Part shown: positions 10,801-20,060 of the stretch, piece after piece
Numbering within the stretch: the first letter of the stretch is position 1
Layout: each line of letters opens with the position of its first letter
Origin: Rebecca billardiae RCC1528
Lineage: Eukaryota; Haptophyta
NCBI GenBank assembly: GCA_965240325.2
Contig: OZ251224.1
Span: 2,356,001 to 2,420,000, forward strand
Direction of reading: 5' to 3'
DNA: 64,000 nt
Made by a program: the position numbers and the translations under genes
The notes under the pieces: model-generated
What the model saw: only the letters and a program-made list of their open reading frames with translations
The model's database searches: none
What the model was told of the DNA's origin: nothing

Positions 10801-10909
10801 GCTCGCACTCGGGGCGCTGGCGCGGATCGCGCAGCACGTCCGAGCAGTACGGACAGAGCGTCAGCTCCTCGGGGGGCTCCGCGAAGCGCGTCGTCGCATA
10901 ACCCACCAT
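7856..10909 (-). CDS. RING finger plus MYND zinc finger membrane protein, possible E3 ubiquitin ligase
   Basis: Single-exon frame of 1017 residues. I chose the ATG at 10909 because the RING starts 18 residues later; upstream in-frame sequence back to 11098 is GC-noise. A C3HC4 RING lies at residues 19-59 (C19, C22, C35, H37, C40, C43, C56, C59), predicting E2 binding. A Cys/His linker (HIRSCEYRHTRRC) follows, then a MYND-like cluster (CNGRC...YCSEAC...H..EC) around residues 110-150. After a low-complexity stretch, one strong transmembrane helix (about residues 347-369) precedes a glycine-rich spacer. The remaining ~600 residues look globular but match no family I recognise. Probable topology is zinc fingers on one side of a membrane and the large domain on the other. 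The ligase activity is inferred from the RING alone. Confidence 0.75.
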   Translation of the reverse strand: MVGYATTRFAEPPEELTLCPYCSDVLRDPRQRPECEHAYCCDCITQWITAHPEAGCPTCRQPIAPNELVQSSRILRELIGRQRITCDFAGDGCPAVVALDELAAHIRSCEYRHTRRCASIGCDARGRFRCNGRCRIARYCSEACFRVHWKEAHRRECELLATGALIADAAQARAAAGVGAELTGTMAAPAAAASGAGSDAGSDAGSEAGLDDAAGANRPALVAEVQRSRLMLLLCATLAGCMAPVRALGALIGASVAHACDTARRWLLEVRAAAVRWAAAMAAALCRQRIAAARRLAPLRGAVRDACARAGALLAPRGGERGGERGGARGGGRRARGRGGANRREDRKLAVVCGPIAVVVLAVVVLTLLSSGELDGGDHGGGRGGGRRGGSRSYYGGDDGGDDGVDDGAQPIRAVVDNLRPIASRPESDAAAKRIIKLFNLRVADADDADADADAADAAAELPAIDDQHPDLLALRTSGMFDLVRSRRLIGWGRRGFSPFRLGLEFEVAMSDPDVRTELGSELATVSELLYAAAHRLGDPHARLALGRPADLEAAHKLWVAVHGKDVPAESLRELDTVEIAERQSRLRTAAEKRGVRLVSVEDPYETGGYRLTVGPLQPDGGGALAAKLRGRMSEGEMLSLVWYMASVFTKGTTWARVLGVHLARYLVGQRFLVKAASSFNPFPLCGGPRVHVPRRECPPAHIGATAVRLLLDEAERGVLSRSDRARWDLSLLLAGCPELHKDADTDRDGDLAPWTHLDLLGDLMDLDTSGKSSLLHMRTSYYPHALDRVTVLLIALHTGAIEAIHNPLGDKLITFDVTHYGDDGGTQPTWTTSSAPNRRRGAFMRHLKRGLEMGLPEDGLVPSWLRKTWALENVLRVWKAVDTVAVEHAQGIYALKEQISVWAYTSQVKDMAELGLPGAPWQLEDSRKGGELSPPHTYRALTRVFEALLPQTWRMVLGAEHCELREFDGPAEDDEMKYAVKTDRLNPRDRAAVERATEALLARGSSDGVYGADDDD

Positions 10910-11255
10910 TGGCTCGCGCCCGAGCGTCGTGGCTCCGCAGCGGGGGGCGAAAAACCAAAACAAAATGCTGATGGTGCATGTGCATGCGTTCCGGACCCAA
11001 GTCCAGACGTCCCCGGACCTTGCGACATACAATAATGCGTCTGCCAGTCTCCTCCGACGCACTCTGTCTCTGCGTCTGCGGACAGCGCGGTGGCCCAAGA
11101 CTCAGGTGCAATGTTGACGCTGTGCCGCGGCACAGCCGGCACGCCGTCGCGCCCACGCCCGCGGTCCCAGGTCGCGCGACACGCGCGCCCACCGCGGCGG
11201 CGCTGCCCGCGCTCACTATTCATTATTCAAGACATACATTATAAGTGATGAGACA
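10910..11255. other. Spacer between two minus-strand genes
   Basis: 346 bp holding the promoter side of the RING/MYND gene and the 3' side of the PARP gene. Composition is less GC-extreme than the genes. No conserved element was identified. Confidence 0.4.
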
Positions 11256-12425
11256 CTAAGCCACGCGGTACACGATGATGTAGGACGGCAGCGCCTGCTG
11301 CGCCGAGTAGACGACGTTCTCCTCGTAGTTGAGCGCGCCGCCGCGCGCGGTGGTGAGCCCGAGCACCGAGTCGTACGCGCCGCCGGCCCCGCGCGCGGCG
11401 AGGTGCATGTCGATCTGCTCCTCCCCGAGCGCCTCCTCCGCCGTCTCGAGCGTGCGGCCGAGCAGCACCTTGCAGAGGAACATCACACGCACGCCCGCGC
11501 GCTCCGACGGCGCGGCGTAGTCGTGTGCCTTGGAGGAGGTGCGGCTGGTGTACAGGCCGCGGCCGTAGCGCAGCTGCATGCGCGTGCCGCCCGGCCCGCT
11601 CCCGGCGAGGTTCAGGTCGAACGAGCGCGCGCAGATCGTGCACACGCTGCACTGCTGGTCGTGGCACGGCCCGGCCGACGGGTCGATCCCAAAGTTGCAC
11701 AGCAGCCCGGTGCCGTGGAAGCGGCGCACCTCGTTGGCGCCGCCGTGGGGCTCGAGCGCGCGCTGGCACGCGAGGTAGCGCGCGAGCACGTCCTGCGCGT
11801 TGCGCACCTGGTACACGCGCAGCACCGTCGGGCACGCCGACGGGTGCTGCCAGCCCGCCGCGAACTGCTGCTTGACGCCAGCGTACCGGGGATGGGCGTT
11901 GGTCAGCTCGCTCAGCGTGTAGTCGGGCTCGCCCGCGCGGCCGCGGAAGACGCGGTTGACCCAGCGGGGGTCCATGCCCGCGATCGCCGGCGGCACGAGC
12001 CCGCGCTGCCGCGCCGTCACGGCGTGCGTGCGCCCGCAGTAGTCGTGCTGGAAGCCGGTGGCCTGGTCGATGAAGCACGGCGCCGTGCAGCCCGGGAGCG
12101 AGCAGATGGGGTCGCTTGAGCCGCCCTCGCCCTGGCGTGGGCGGTTCGAGGGCAGGTGCAGCCCGCGTGCCTGCGCCTCCTGCGCGTGCGAGAGCCCGCA
12201 GAACTCGTGCACCCGCCCGGTCTCGCGCTCGAAGAAGACCGGCAGGTTGCACCCCGGCAGCGCGCATTCGTGGCAGATGCCGTGAGGGTCGGGCAGCTCG
12301 CGGCCTTGCGAGGCGAGCGCCTGCTGGGCGTGCGTGCGGCCGCAGAAGTCGTGGGTGATGCCCGTGCGTGCGTCAGCGAAGGCGGGGCGATCGCAACCCG
12401 GAAGCCGGCACACCGCCGACGACAT
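11256..12425 (-). CDS. PARP-type ADP-ribosyltransferase with three CH-type metal-binding repeats
   Basis: 389 residues from the ATG at 12425, which is preferred because the first motif starts five residues later; an in-frame ATG at 12527 would add 34. Three copies of C-x4-C-x13-H-x2-C-x3-H lie at C6-H32, C54-H80 and C108-H134, each reading LPGC...HxFCGxxHA. The C-terminal half is an ART fold of the PARP class. The likely catalytic triad is H237 (RRFHGT), Y292 (GRGLYTS, followed by SSKAHDYA) and E369 (EENVVY...LPSYIIVY, aligning with the catalytic Glu of poly-ADP-ribosylating enzymes). A C-x4-C-x2-C-x2-C cluster (C254-C265) sits between the His and Tyr strands. It should use NAD+ to modify protein or nucleic acid; targets and chain length are unknown. 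Head-to-head with the NADAR gene. Confidence 0.88.
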   Translation of the reverse strand: MSSAVCRLPGCDRPAFADARTGITHDFCGRTHAQQALASQGRELPDPHGICHECALPGCNLPVFFERETGRVHEFCGLSHAQEAQARGLHLPSNRPRQGEGGSSDPICSLPGCTAPCFIDQATGFQHDYCGRTHAVTARQRGLVPPAIAGMDPRWVNRVFRGRAGEPDYTLSELTNAHPRYAGVKQQFAAGWQHPSACPTVLRVYQVRNAQDVLARYLACQRALEPHGGANEVRRFHGTGLLCNFGIDPSAGPCHDQQCSVCTICARSFDLNLAGSGPGGTRMQLRYGRGLYTSRTSSKAHDYAAPSERAGVRVMFLCKVLLGRTLETAEEALGEEQIDMHLAARGAGGAYDSVLGLTTARGGALNYEENVVYSAQQALPSYIIVYRVA

Positions 12426-12564
12426 GGCACGGCGTGGAGGGCAACGATGCAGGGTACCGGCGTGTTCGTCACGCCCGCCCAAGAGGACCCTTGCCAACAC
12501 GAAGCCGCCCGGACCGAAAGTCTCCATCCGGATCAGAGCGGGACAGGTCGCAGGACTTGGACGT
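12426..12564. promoter_or_regulatory. Divergent promoter region between PARP and NADAR genes
   Basis: Only 139 bp separate the chosen start codons of the two divergently transcribed genes, and 37 bp if the upstream PARP ATG at 12527 is used. Such spacing implies a shared bidirectional promoter. No TATA box is visible. The assignment rests on geometry alone. Confidence 0.5.
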
Positions 12565-13407
12565 ATGATGGCGCACTCCGTTGGTGGCCGTCAAGTGGAC
12601 GCGCCGCGCCCGATCGCGCTGATCCCTGACCCCCGCGGAGAAGGGCAGCAGGCGGGCGTGATCGCGTTCTACTACCCCGGTCGCGACACGCCATGGGATG
12701 CCGCGTGCGGCAGCCGTTTCCTCGGCAACTTTTACGAGGCGGCGCGCGGCTTTGAGTTTGCACCACCCGCCGCCTCGCGCGGCGAGGCGTACGTCTTTCG
12801 AAACGCCGAGGCGGCGTTCCAGGCGTGCAAGTTCTGGCATCTGGCCGCAGACTTCGCCAAGTGCACGGGCCACGAGGCCTTCCAGCTCAAGCGCTCGCTA
12901 AGCGGCCGCGAGGACTGGACGTACGGCGGCTCGGGCGGTGAGCACGAAGGCTCGGGGGCAAACTGGCGGGCGATGCAGCTGGTGCTCGCGGCCAAATTCG
13001 CCCCCGGCTCGGCACTCGCCGACGCGCTGCTTCGTACGGGGGACGCCTTCTTGCTCGAGCACAACGCCGCAGTCGGGCGCGACGCCGCCTGGTCTGACAA
13101 CGGCGACGGATCGGGTGCCAACTGGCTCGGCGCACAGCTCATGCTCTTGCGAGACGAGCTCGCCGGCTCGGCGCGCGATGCCGGGAGCTGGACGAGATGG
13201 ATCGCGAAGTGGATCGACGTCGGCACGGGCGCTGACCTTGGCAGCCGCTCTGAAGCTAGGCGTGACAATGCTTGGCGGAGGAGTGTGCGCGCAGCCAGCA
13301 CAGTCGTTATCGGCCAGTTTGGCGACCCGGCCGGAGCAAAGGTGCTGCCGGCTGGTGGCCGGCTGGGCCCTGCGGGCGCTTCGACGGCGGGCTCCCATGT
13401 GGCGTGA
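12565..13407 (+). CDS. NADAR/YbiA-like domain protein
   Basis: 280 residues from the first of two adjacent ATGs (12565, 12568); upstream in-frame ATGs lie inside the PARP 5' region and are less likely. The NADAR fold spans about residues 50-210 with the family landmarks in order: FLGNFYEA (52-59), the E-x6-K motif (E82, K89) in FRNAEAAFQACKFW, TGHEAFQLKRSL, WRAMQLVLAAKFA, LLRTGDAFLLEH, and DAAWSDNGDGSGANWLGAQL with MLLRDEL. Bacterial YbiA cleaves an N-glycosidic bond in riboflavin-pathway intermediates. Other NADAR members act on ADP-ribose-linked substrates, including removal of ADP-ribose from guanine. The neighbouring PARP makes an ADP-ribose role attractive here but unproven. The C-terminal ~70 residues are basic, outside the domain and unrecognised. 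Confidence 0.85.
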   Translation: MMAHSVGGRQVDAPRPIALIPDPRGEGQQAGVIAFYYPGRDTPWDAACGSRFLGNFYEAARGFEFAPPAASRGEAYVFRNAEAAFQACKFWHLAADFAKCTGHEAFQLKRSLSGREDWTYGGSGGEHEGSGANWRAMQLVLAAKFAPGSALADALLRTGDAFLLEHNAAVGRDAAWSDNGDGSGANWLGAQLMLLRDELAGSARDAGSWTRWIAKWIDVGTGADLGSRSEARRDNAWRRSVRAASTVVIGQFGDPAGAKVLPAGGRLGPAGASTAGSHVA

Positions 13408-13698
13408 TAGGCGTGGGACCGCGCAGCCCTCGGCGAGGGGGAAAGGGGGTGGTGCGGACAGTGGTGGTGTTGGTTCCCGGACCGATGACGGGCGGGTGAA
13501 TCCTGAGCTCAGGCGACTCCGCGAGTCGTCCGGAGCCTACGGGCCACAAGAGCACGTCAGACCTCCCTCACACGGTCCATCGATCGATGCAAGTTCACTA
13601 CTACTACTAAGTAGTAAACTGTGACCAGAGTCCATGTGCTGACAATGTACTACGACGCGCTTATCAGTCAAGTCCCGCGCCATCATGATCATCCGCTG
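13408..13698. other. Spacer after the NADAR gene
   Basis: GC-rich sequence becoming mixed after 13570. It includes ACTACTACTAAGTAGTAAAC near 13600 with a small inverted repeat. No gene is supported. It may contain the NADAR 3' untranslated region. Confidence 0.4.
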
Positions 13699-14288
13699 TC
13701 CGTGCAGCCTCTGGAGTCTCGGGGCATCATTGTCATTGAGCGGTACGTCAGAGACTGAGAGCAGAGGTCGCCAAATCGCGTGGCATGGTCCCAGAATAAG
13801 GCTGCCACTCGCCCTGGCCAGCTTGCTAGCCATGCTGGTCGAGGTTCGCCCCGCCGTCACGACTAAGGCGCATACACGCCACGCGAATAATATTCGCACA
13901 GCACGGCCGTGAATCAGGACGGCGGTCGCATGACATCGGGCATGACTCTAGTTACCGCGCAGCCAACATTGATCGTCAGACTCACGGCTTGTGGGGCGGT
14001 CTGACGGCACATTGATAGGTCTGCACCCTCGTCTGGCATGCCCCAGAGGTCAGCAAGGCCGTCAGAAGGGTGATCCTGGCCGCTACTTGCCTATCCAGTA
14101 TCCTTCCCATGTGGCATGTGCAGCCTCACACGCGCCGGTCACACGATGACGTGGACGTGGGCGTGAGAGTGGTCGAAAAGTCGGATAAGACCGCGCCAAC
14201 CTACCTACGCCACGCCCCAGTGACCCGGCCGTGGCGCTGGGGCCTTGATCGGGCACTCACGCCACGCCCGCCATGGCTTCCCTTCCGA
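13699..14288. repeat. Dispersed repeat, copy 2
   Basis: Same-orientation relative of 1038-1585, beginning near TCCGTGCAGCCTCTGG and ending in CCATGGCTTCCCTTCCGA. Copy 2 carries small insertions relative to copy 1, such as around 13925-13950, and lacks part of the segment near 1460-1490. No shared frame survives. Confidence 0.75.
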
Positions 14289-14692
14289 TGTCCCCATCAA
14301 CGACTGTACCAAGTGTGCACGTTAAAACACAGTAAACTGCATGTATCGCGTACTTGTAGTAATCTCGTCGCCTCCCTGAGCTGGAGAGCTGTAGTCTCTG
14401 TAGCCGATTCTATGACGAGTAAACTGTAGAAATCGATGACTGAAAGTCAAAAGCAGCGGGAGCATCGTCTCGCGACCACGCTGGAGAGCGGTCGAGGCCG
14501 AGCCCTCCGTCGCGACGTCGTTTTGGTTCGAGCTCGAACCCGTCCGGCGGCCAGCGGCGCTCGAGGACCTCCGGCAGCCACCCAGTGACGTGTGCGAGCC
14601 TCCCCCCACCCCACGCCGGGTGCGACTGCTCGCGGTAAACCGCCGCGTACGGCCAGACTCTTCACTCCCGTCGCGTCGGCCATCGGCTCTTC
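14289..14692. other. Spacer upstream of the glycosyltransferase-like gene
   Basis: AT-richer first part (14289-14440), then GC-rich sequence up to the start codon at 14693. No gene or conserved element was recognised; probably promoter and 5' untranslated DNA. Confidence 0.4.
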
Positions 14693-15823
14693 ATGGCTCG
14701 AGGAGGTGGTGGTACTCGATGTCCGCCCAGACGGTCAGCTGATCGTGCTGTCGTGGTTGTGTGGTGTCTGCTTCGGGTGGCATGGGCTGGAGAGGACGCC
14801 GCACGGCTGCATCACTCCAGCGCCAGCGCCCCGACTCGCGTCGTCGCCACGCTAGGCACCATTCCGGGCCGGGACCCGTCACCCGCCATCGCGAGCCTCC
14901 TGGGGCAGCAGCTGGCCCTCGACGCCATCCACGTCAACCTGGGCGGGAGCTCGAAATTCAATATGACGACACCGCCGGAGCCGTCCGCCGCTTTGCTCGC
15001 CGCCGTCCGCGCTGGTCTCGGGCGCGTGCATCTCCACCGCCTCGAGCTCAGCGAGGACACCGGACCGGCAGACAAGTACCTGCGCACACTGCGCGAGGAG
15101 CGCGAGCCCACGACAGTCGTGCTGGTCGTGGACGATGACAGAGAATACCCGCCCTCGCTTGCAAGGGTGCTGGTGGACGCGCTCACGGCGCGCGGACGCG
15201 GACATGCTGTCGGGTGCTCGGGCGCCCTCTTCGCGCGCGACATCGCACGGCACCGCCTCTGCCTCGGGAGCGAGAATCGGTCGTGTGCCGAGCAGATGCG
15301 AGGGCAGTGCGCCGACACTCACAGCGGGACGTCATTGTATACCCGCAGTCTGCGCGAGGGCTGCGCGCGCGTCGCGGACGTGCTTTTTGGCGGCTGTGGC
15401 GTTGCATTCTGGCGCGGAGACATCAACGCGAGCCGGCTGGACGCGCTGGTGCGCGCGCTGCCTGGTGGCGCGCACAACTGGGACGACGACCTGCTCCTCG
15501 CGACCGAGATGCTCAGCGCGGGTGTGCAGCGGTGGACGGTGGGCGCACCGCGCCCGCGCAACACACCTGCCGCACGTGTGCACCCGCTCAGCGGCTTCAC
15601 CGCGCATCAGTGCGCCGGGTTTGGGCGCACCGTCGGGTACGCGCTCAAGAACCAGTTCGGGGTGCGGTGGCTGCAGCAGCACCGGCCGCCGGCATGGTCG
15701 CACGTCGAAATGTCCACACTGGCGGCGGGAGATGCCCTGGTGGAGCTCTTCACCAGGTGCCTAGAGCAGACGAAGGTGCAGAAGCATCACGATGCCAGCA
15801 AAACCGGCCGCTCGGAGGACTAA
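14693..15823 (+). CDS. Putative GT-A-type glycosyltransferase with signal anchor
   Basis: 376 residues in a single exon. A short hydrophobic segment (about residues 19-32, AVVVVWCLLRVAWAG) after an Arg-rich start fits a Golgi type II anchor or signal peptide. The luminal part opens with ATLGTIPGRDPS and a QQLALDAIHVNLG strand. It then has DTGPADKYL and VVLVVDDDREYPPS, where D147-D149 form a DXD-like metal/nucleotide-sugar site. A WDDDLLLATEM segment resembles the acceptor-side acidic motif of processive and non-processive GT-A enzymes. Cysteine pairs in the middle fit a secreted fold. Donor and acceptor sugars cannot be told. Spacers of several hundred bp on both sides argue for an independent gene. 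The family call rests on motif order only. Confidence 0.6.
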   Translation: MARGGGGTRCPPRRSADRAVVVVWCLLRVAWAGEDAARLHHSSASAPTRVVATLGTIPGRDPSPAIASLLGQQLALDAIHVNLGGSSKFNMTTPPEPSAALLAAVRAGLGRVHLHRLELSEDTGPADKYLRTLREEREPTTVVLVVDDDREYPPSLARVLVDALTARGRGHAVGCSGALFARDIARHRLCLGSENRSCAEQMRGQCADTHSGTSLYTRSLREGCARVADVLFGGCGVAFWRGDINASRLDALVRALPGGAHNWDDDLLLATEMLSAGVQRWTVGAPRPRNTPAARVHPLSGFTAHQCAGFGRTVGYALKNQFGVRWLQQHRPPAWSHVEMSTLAAGDALVELFTRCLEQTKVQKHHDASKTGRSED

Positions 15824-16559
15824 AGCGCAGCCAGCCGAGCATTGGCGAGCCTGTCGGGCGCGGCGGCGCCGCCCGCGCGGCCCCGAGGCCTCGGAGGCTG
15901 AGCTGGCAGCACTGCTCAGCTGTCAGTCAGCACCGTCGGCACCGCCCCCGACACTGACAACTCTGAACAGTCTGAAGGCTTCCGCGAAGGCTTCCGCAAG
16001 TTGGACATTGTCAGGTCATAGTCTGCTGATGATTCAGCCCATCAGTTGCTAAGCCGCTGCGCCGTGTCAGATCAGCTGGGCGCGCGCGGCTCGAAGTCGT
16101 AACTGTATTTGCCGGCGGAAGGTTGCGGTGAAACGTAACGATATACGCCGCTTCCCGTAGCCTTTGCTGAGCTAGTGAGCTTGTATCTGTATCTGACTTC
16201 TACTTGCAGAGGAAGTGTCTGTACTCGGTTTTACCCCTATAATCACCAAACGGCGGTGACATCAGAATGACCGCGGACAGCGTTCCGTCCAGGTCATTCG
16301 AGCCAGCTATTGCACTGGAAGTTCCGTGCAAAAGTTTCCTTTTTGCGTCGGCAGCTCGAAGCCTTTTCGGCCATCTCAGCAAGATCTCAGCCAATCTTGT
16401 TCAAGGTGATGTGTAGATCGTGGCCGGCCGGCGCTCGGCGACGACGGCAGCTGGGGAGGCAGCAGGAAGGAAGCCACTTGCGGCCGCCCGACGAAAGCTC
16501 GAGACGCTGCTGACTCGGCGCCCTGCTCACCCGCGGCCAGCCTCGCCTCCACGTACGGC
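15824..16559. other. Spacer, 736 bp
   Basis: Sequence between two plus-strand genes, GC-mixed, with AT-richer DNA around 16080-16400. It should hold the 3' end of the glycosyltransferase-like gene and the promoter of the EF-hand membrane gene. No motif was recognised. Confidence 0.4.
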
Positions 16560-18056
16560 ATGCGGCTCACGCCTCCAAGGATGCCCACGCTGGGACGGGC
16601 GCGCTCGAAGCACGAAGAGCCCATCGTGGAGAAGGATGCGCCGCGGAGCGAAACGCCCACGCCCGAGCCGCGCTCCGAGCCCGCCAAGCCCGTCCGCGTG
16701 GTGTACACGCGCGAGCAGCTCTCGAACAAGGCGATCGACCTCGCGAAAGGGCTCGTCTCGGCCTCGCAGACCGCCAGCCGGGAGCGCTCCGCCATGCGCC
16801 TCCTCTGGCTCTTCATCGTCGTGTTCCTATTCGCGTGCCTTCTCGAGGCCATCCACACGCCGTACACGCTCGTTGACATCTCGAGGCCGTTCGACCCGGC
16901 CGTGCCGCTGACCATCGGCACGTACGGGTGCGACGTGCGCGTCGAGGCGGACGCGCACGCGGGGCGGCGGAAGGGCACGCACCGGCGCGCGAGCGGGCCG
17001 CGTCTGCGCCTCACGGGCATGCTCTCCTCGACGCACGTGCGCTGGGGCTCGCACGACGGCAACCGCGTCTTCTCGGTGAACGTGCGCTCGGCGGCGAGCT
17101 GCGCGCGGCTGCCGTTCCTCTCGTGCGCGACGGTGTGCATGCTCACCGTGTACGCCCCCGCCGACGCCGAGATGAGGGAGCTGCACGTCTCGCAGGACGT
17201 CGACGACCCGAGCGCGTGGCTGCAGCTGCGGGTCAAGGACGCGTCGTTCGGCGTGCTGCGCATCCGCGGCCCGGGCGGCAACTTCTGGGACCTCGCGGGG
17301 CCGACGCTGGACGTGCAGCTCGCGCGGGTGCGCGTCGGCGCCGGCTTCCTCGTCGCGCTCGGCGGCGGCTCCCTCCGCTGCGAGCAGTGCGCGATCGGTC
17401 AGAACACGTCTGTGCGCGTCACCTCGGAGGCAGGCTCCATCTACATCGACAGCGTGATGCCCGGGCCGGCGGGCACGCCGCTCTGGCTCGACGTGCGCCA
17501 GCCGATGGACTACGTGTGCATCGCGGCCGAGGCGTCGACCGCCGCGCCGCCCGCGCCGGGCGCGGCGCTGCCGTCGACGCTCGCGCCGGCACCCCCGACC
17601 GTCTCGGCGCCCGCCGCGGACGCGCCGGCGCCGCCCGCGGCCGCGCTCATGACGATCACGCCGCCGAGCGATCCGTGGGCCACCTGCCGCACGGACGAGT
17701 ACGCGCTCAAGCTCGCGTACAACCTGTACGACACGGACAAGGACTTCTTCATCAACCGGCACGAGCTCATCGCCGCGCTGCCGCAGCTGCCCATCTGCTG
17801 CGGCGAGACGCTCTGTCCGTTTGCCTCTTTCTGTGACCCGCTCTCGTGGCGCGTGTTCCCGTCCGTGCTGCCCACGAGCGAGGCGGACGAGTCGGCGTAC
17901 GCGGGGCGCGCGGACGTGCTGAGCAACGCCGCGTTCCTGCGCCGCGTCATGCTCACCAACTACACCGGCCTCGTCCCGCTCTGCCGCCAGCGCATCACCG
18001 TCGTGCAGCCCGCGGCGCTGGCCGCGCCCGCGCCAACGCCCGCGGACGGCAAGCAC

Positions 18057-18091
<35 letters not shown>

Positions 18092-20027
18092 GGCGGCGTC
18101 GCAGTGGATGGTGCAGGCGGAGGCGGGGCAGGCCTCGTTCGCGCTGCGCGCGCACGCCAACTCGAGCTGGTCGCGCCTCGAGACGCCGCCCGGCCCGGGC
18201 GGCAGCTCGGGCTGGCCCCCCAGGTTCCCGCGCGAGCGCGCGACTTACTGGGCGCCTGAGAACCGCTACCGCGGCGTGCGCATGCTGCAGCGCGACGCCG
18301 AGATGCTGCAGAAGCAGGTGGGCCCGCAGTTCGGCGACCTGGACTCGACGGGGCGCGGGTACGTGCTCTTCGATGTGCCCGCCGCGCCGGGCGTGCCGCG
18401 CAGCCTGTGGGTCTACGTCACGCAGCCCGTGTACCACATCCTCGAGCCCGCGGCGCTCGCGCACTTCAGCTTTGGCACTTTGCTGCCGCACGTGCACCGC
18501 TACCGCGTGCGCTTCCACGACGCGACGTGCGACGCGAACCTGACGCGCGGCGAGCTGGTCGGCTCGTCGTGCGAGGCGAGCTACCAGGCCGACTGGCCCG
18601 GCGACAACGCCGCGCGCTGCTCCGACGTCATCTACGACGACCACGCGCGCCGGCTCGCGCAGGTCTGGTCCGGCCTCGAGCGCGCGATCAAGTCTGACGG
18701 CTGGGACGCGCGCAAGCCTCGCGGCCAGGTGCTGCTCGTGGGCGAGCCGACGCGCGGGCACGCGTACTGGGAGTTCCTCAGCGCGTGGCGCCGGTACGGC
18801 CTCTACGAGTTCTCCACGATGGGCTCCTCCGGCGGCGGCGCCGAGATGGACGTTTGGATCGAGCCGCTCCGCGCGACCAGCCTGGCAGCCATCCTGCACG
18901 CGGCCGTGGTCATCGCCGTGCTCGCCGCGCTGCTGCTCGCGGTGAGCGCGGAGGTGGGGGTGCACGTGGCGGCGAAGGCGCTCGTGCGCGCGGCGTGGCG
19001 CGACAAGCGCTCCAAGCTGCGCATGTTCGAGCGCAACGGCCTCGACGTCGACCACTCCGAGCTGCTCGCCGCCGCGTGCTATGGCGGTGCGCTCAAGCGG
19101 AGCGCTGCGCGCGGCGTGGCCTCCTTGGGCGAGCGCCCGCTCCCCCGGCGCGTCTCGATGGCGCCGCGCGCGCGCGGGCGCGTGCTCGGGCGGAACAGCG
19201 ACGCGTACGCCTCCGAGCTCCCGCCCGCGCACTCCTCCGCCGCCGAGCCCGACTTCGACGTGTTCGAGGTGCCGCTCGCCTTCATCTCTGTCGTGTTTAT
19301 CGAGCCGATCCGACGAGCGTACGTCGATTCTGTCGCGGCGTTCGTGCGCGACAAGTGCGCGCTGGACGAGGGGCAGCTGGCGAGCGCGGGCGTGCGCGCG
19401 TGGCGCGAGCGGCTGTTCCGCTCCGCGGGCGCCTCGCACGCCTCCGGCCTCGGCCGCGACGGCACCATGCGCTTTGGCGCCGCCTCCGCCTTCTCCAAGC
19501 TCGCGCGCTCGGCGCACCGCGTCGAGGCGCTCGCGCGCTGGCGCCGCTTTGCGAACCTCGAGGAGGACGAGGACGAGGGTGACGCGGAGCGGGGCGGGCC
19601 GCCGCCGCCGCCGCCCGCGCCGCCGCCGCTGCCGCCGCGCCCGACCGCGCCCACCTCCTCGATCAGCATGGCGGACTGGGTCTTCCACTACGAGATCTAC
19701 TGTGCGCGCGCGCCGCGCGAACCGCCCAGTGCCACGCCGCGGCGCGCCGCCGCGGCGCGCCGCCGCGGCCGATGCGCGCCGTGCGCGGTTGTGGTTGCCC
19801 GTCTGCGCGGGTGAGCCGGTCGCTGGGCTAGAGGGTGCGCACGCACACCACGGCGTGGCACGGCCACGGCGGGCTCACGGCCCTTGCTCGAACCGTGCCT
19901 GACCCTCGGCGTCCACCACCGCTCCGCCCCTCTCCCGGCTGCTGCTGCTGCTGCCGCGGCGCCTGCTGCTGCTGCCGCTGCTGCTGCTGCCGCGGCGCCT
20001 GCTGCTGCTGCTGCTGCTGCCGCGGCG

Positions 20028-20060
<33 letters not shown>

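Noticed and set aside
12334-12564. Upstream start codons for the NADAR gene at 12334-12424
   Set aside because: They would overlap the first zinc-like motif of the divergent PARP gene and add only basic shadow-like residues; the ATG at 12565 is a better start.
16827-19688. 953-codon minus-strand frame opposite the EF-hand gene
   Set aside because: Arg/Ala/His-rich shadow without motifs; the sense frame has TMs and EF-hands.
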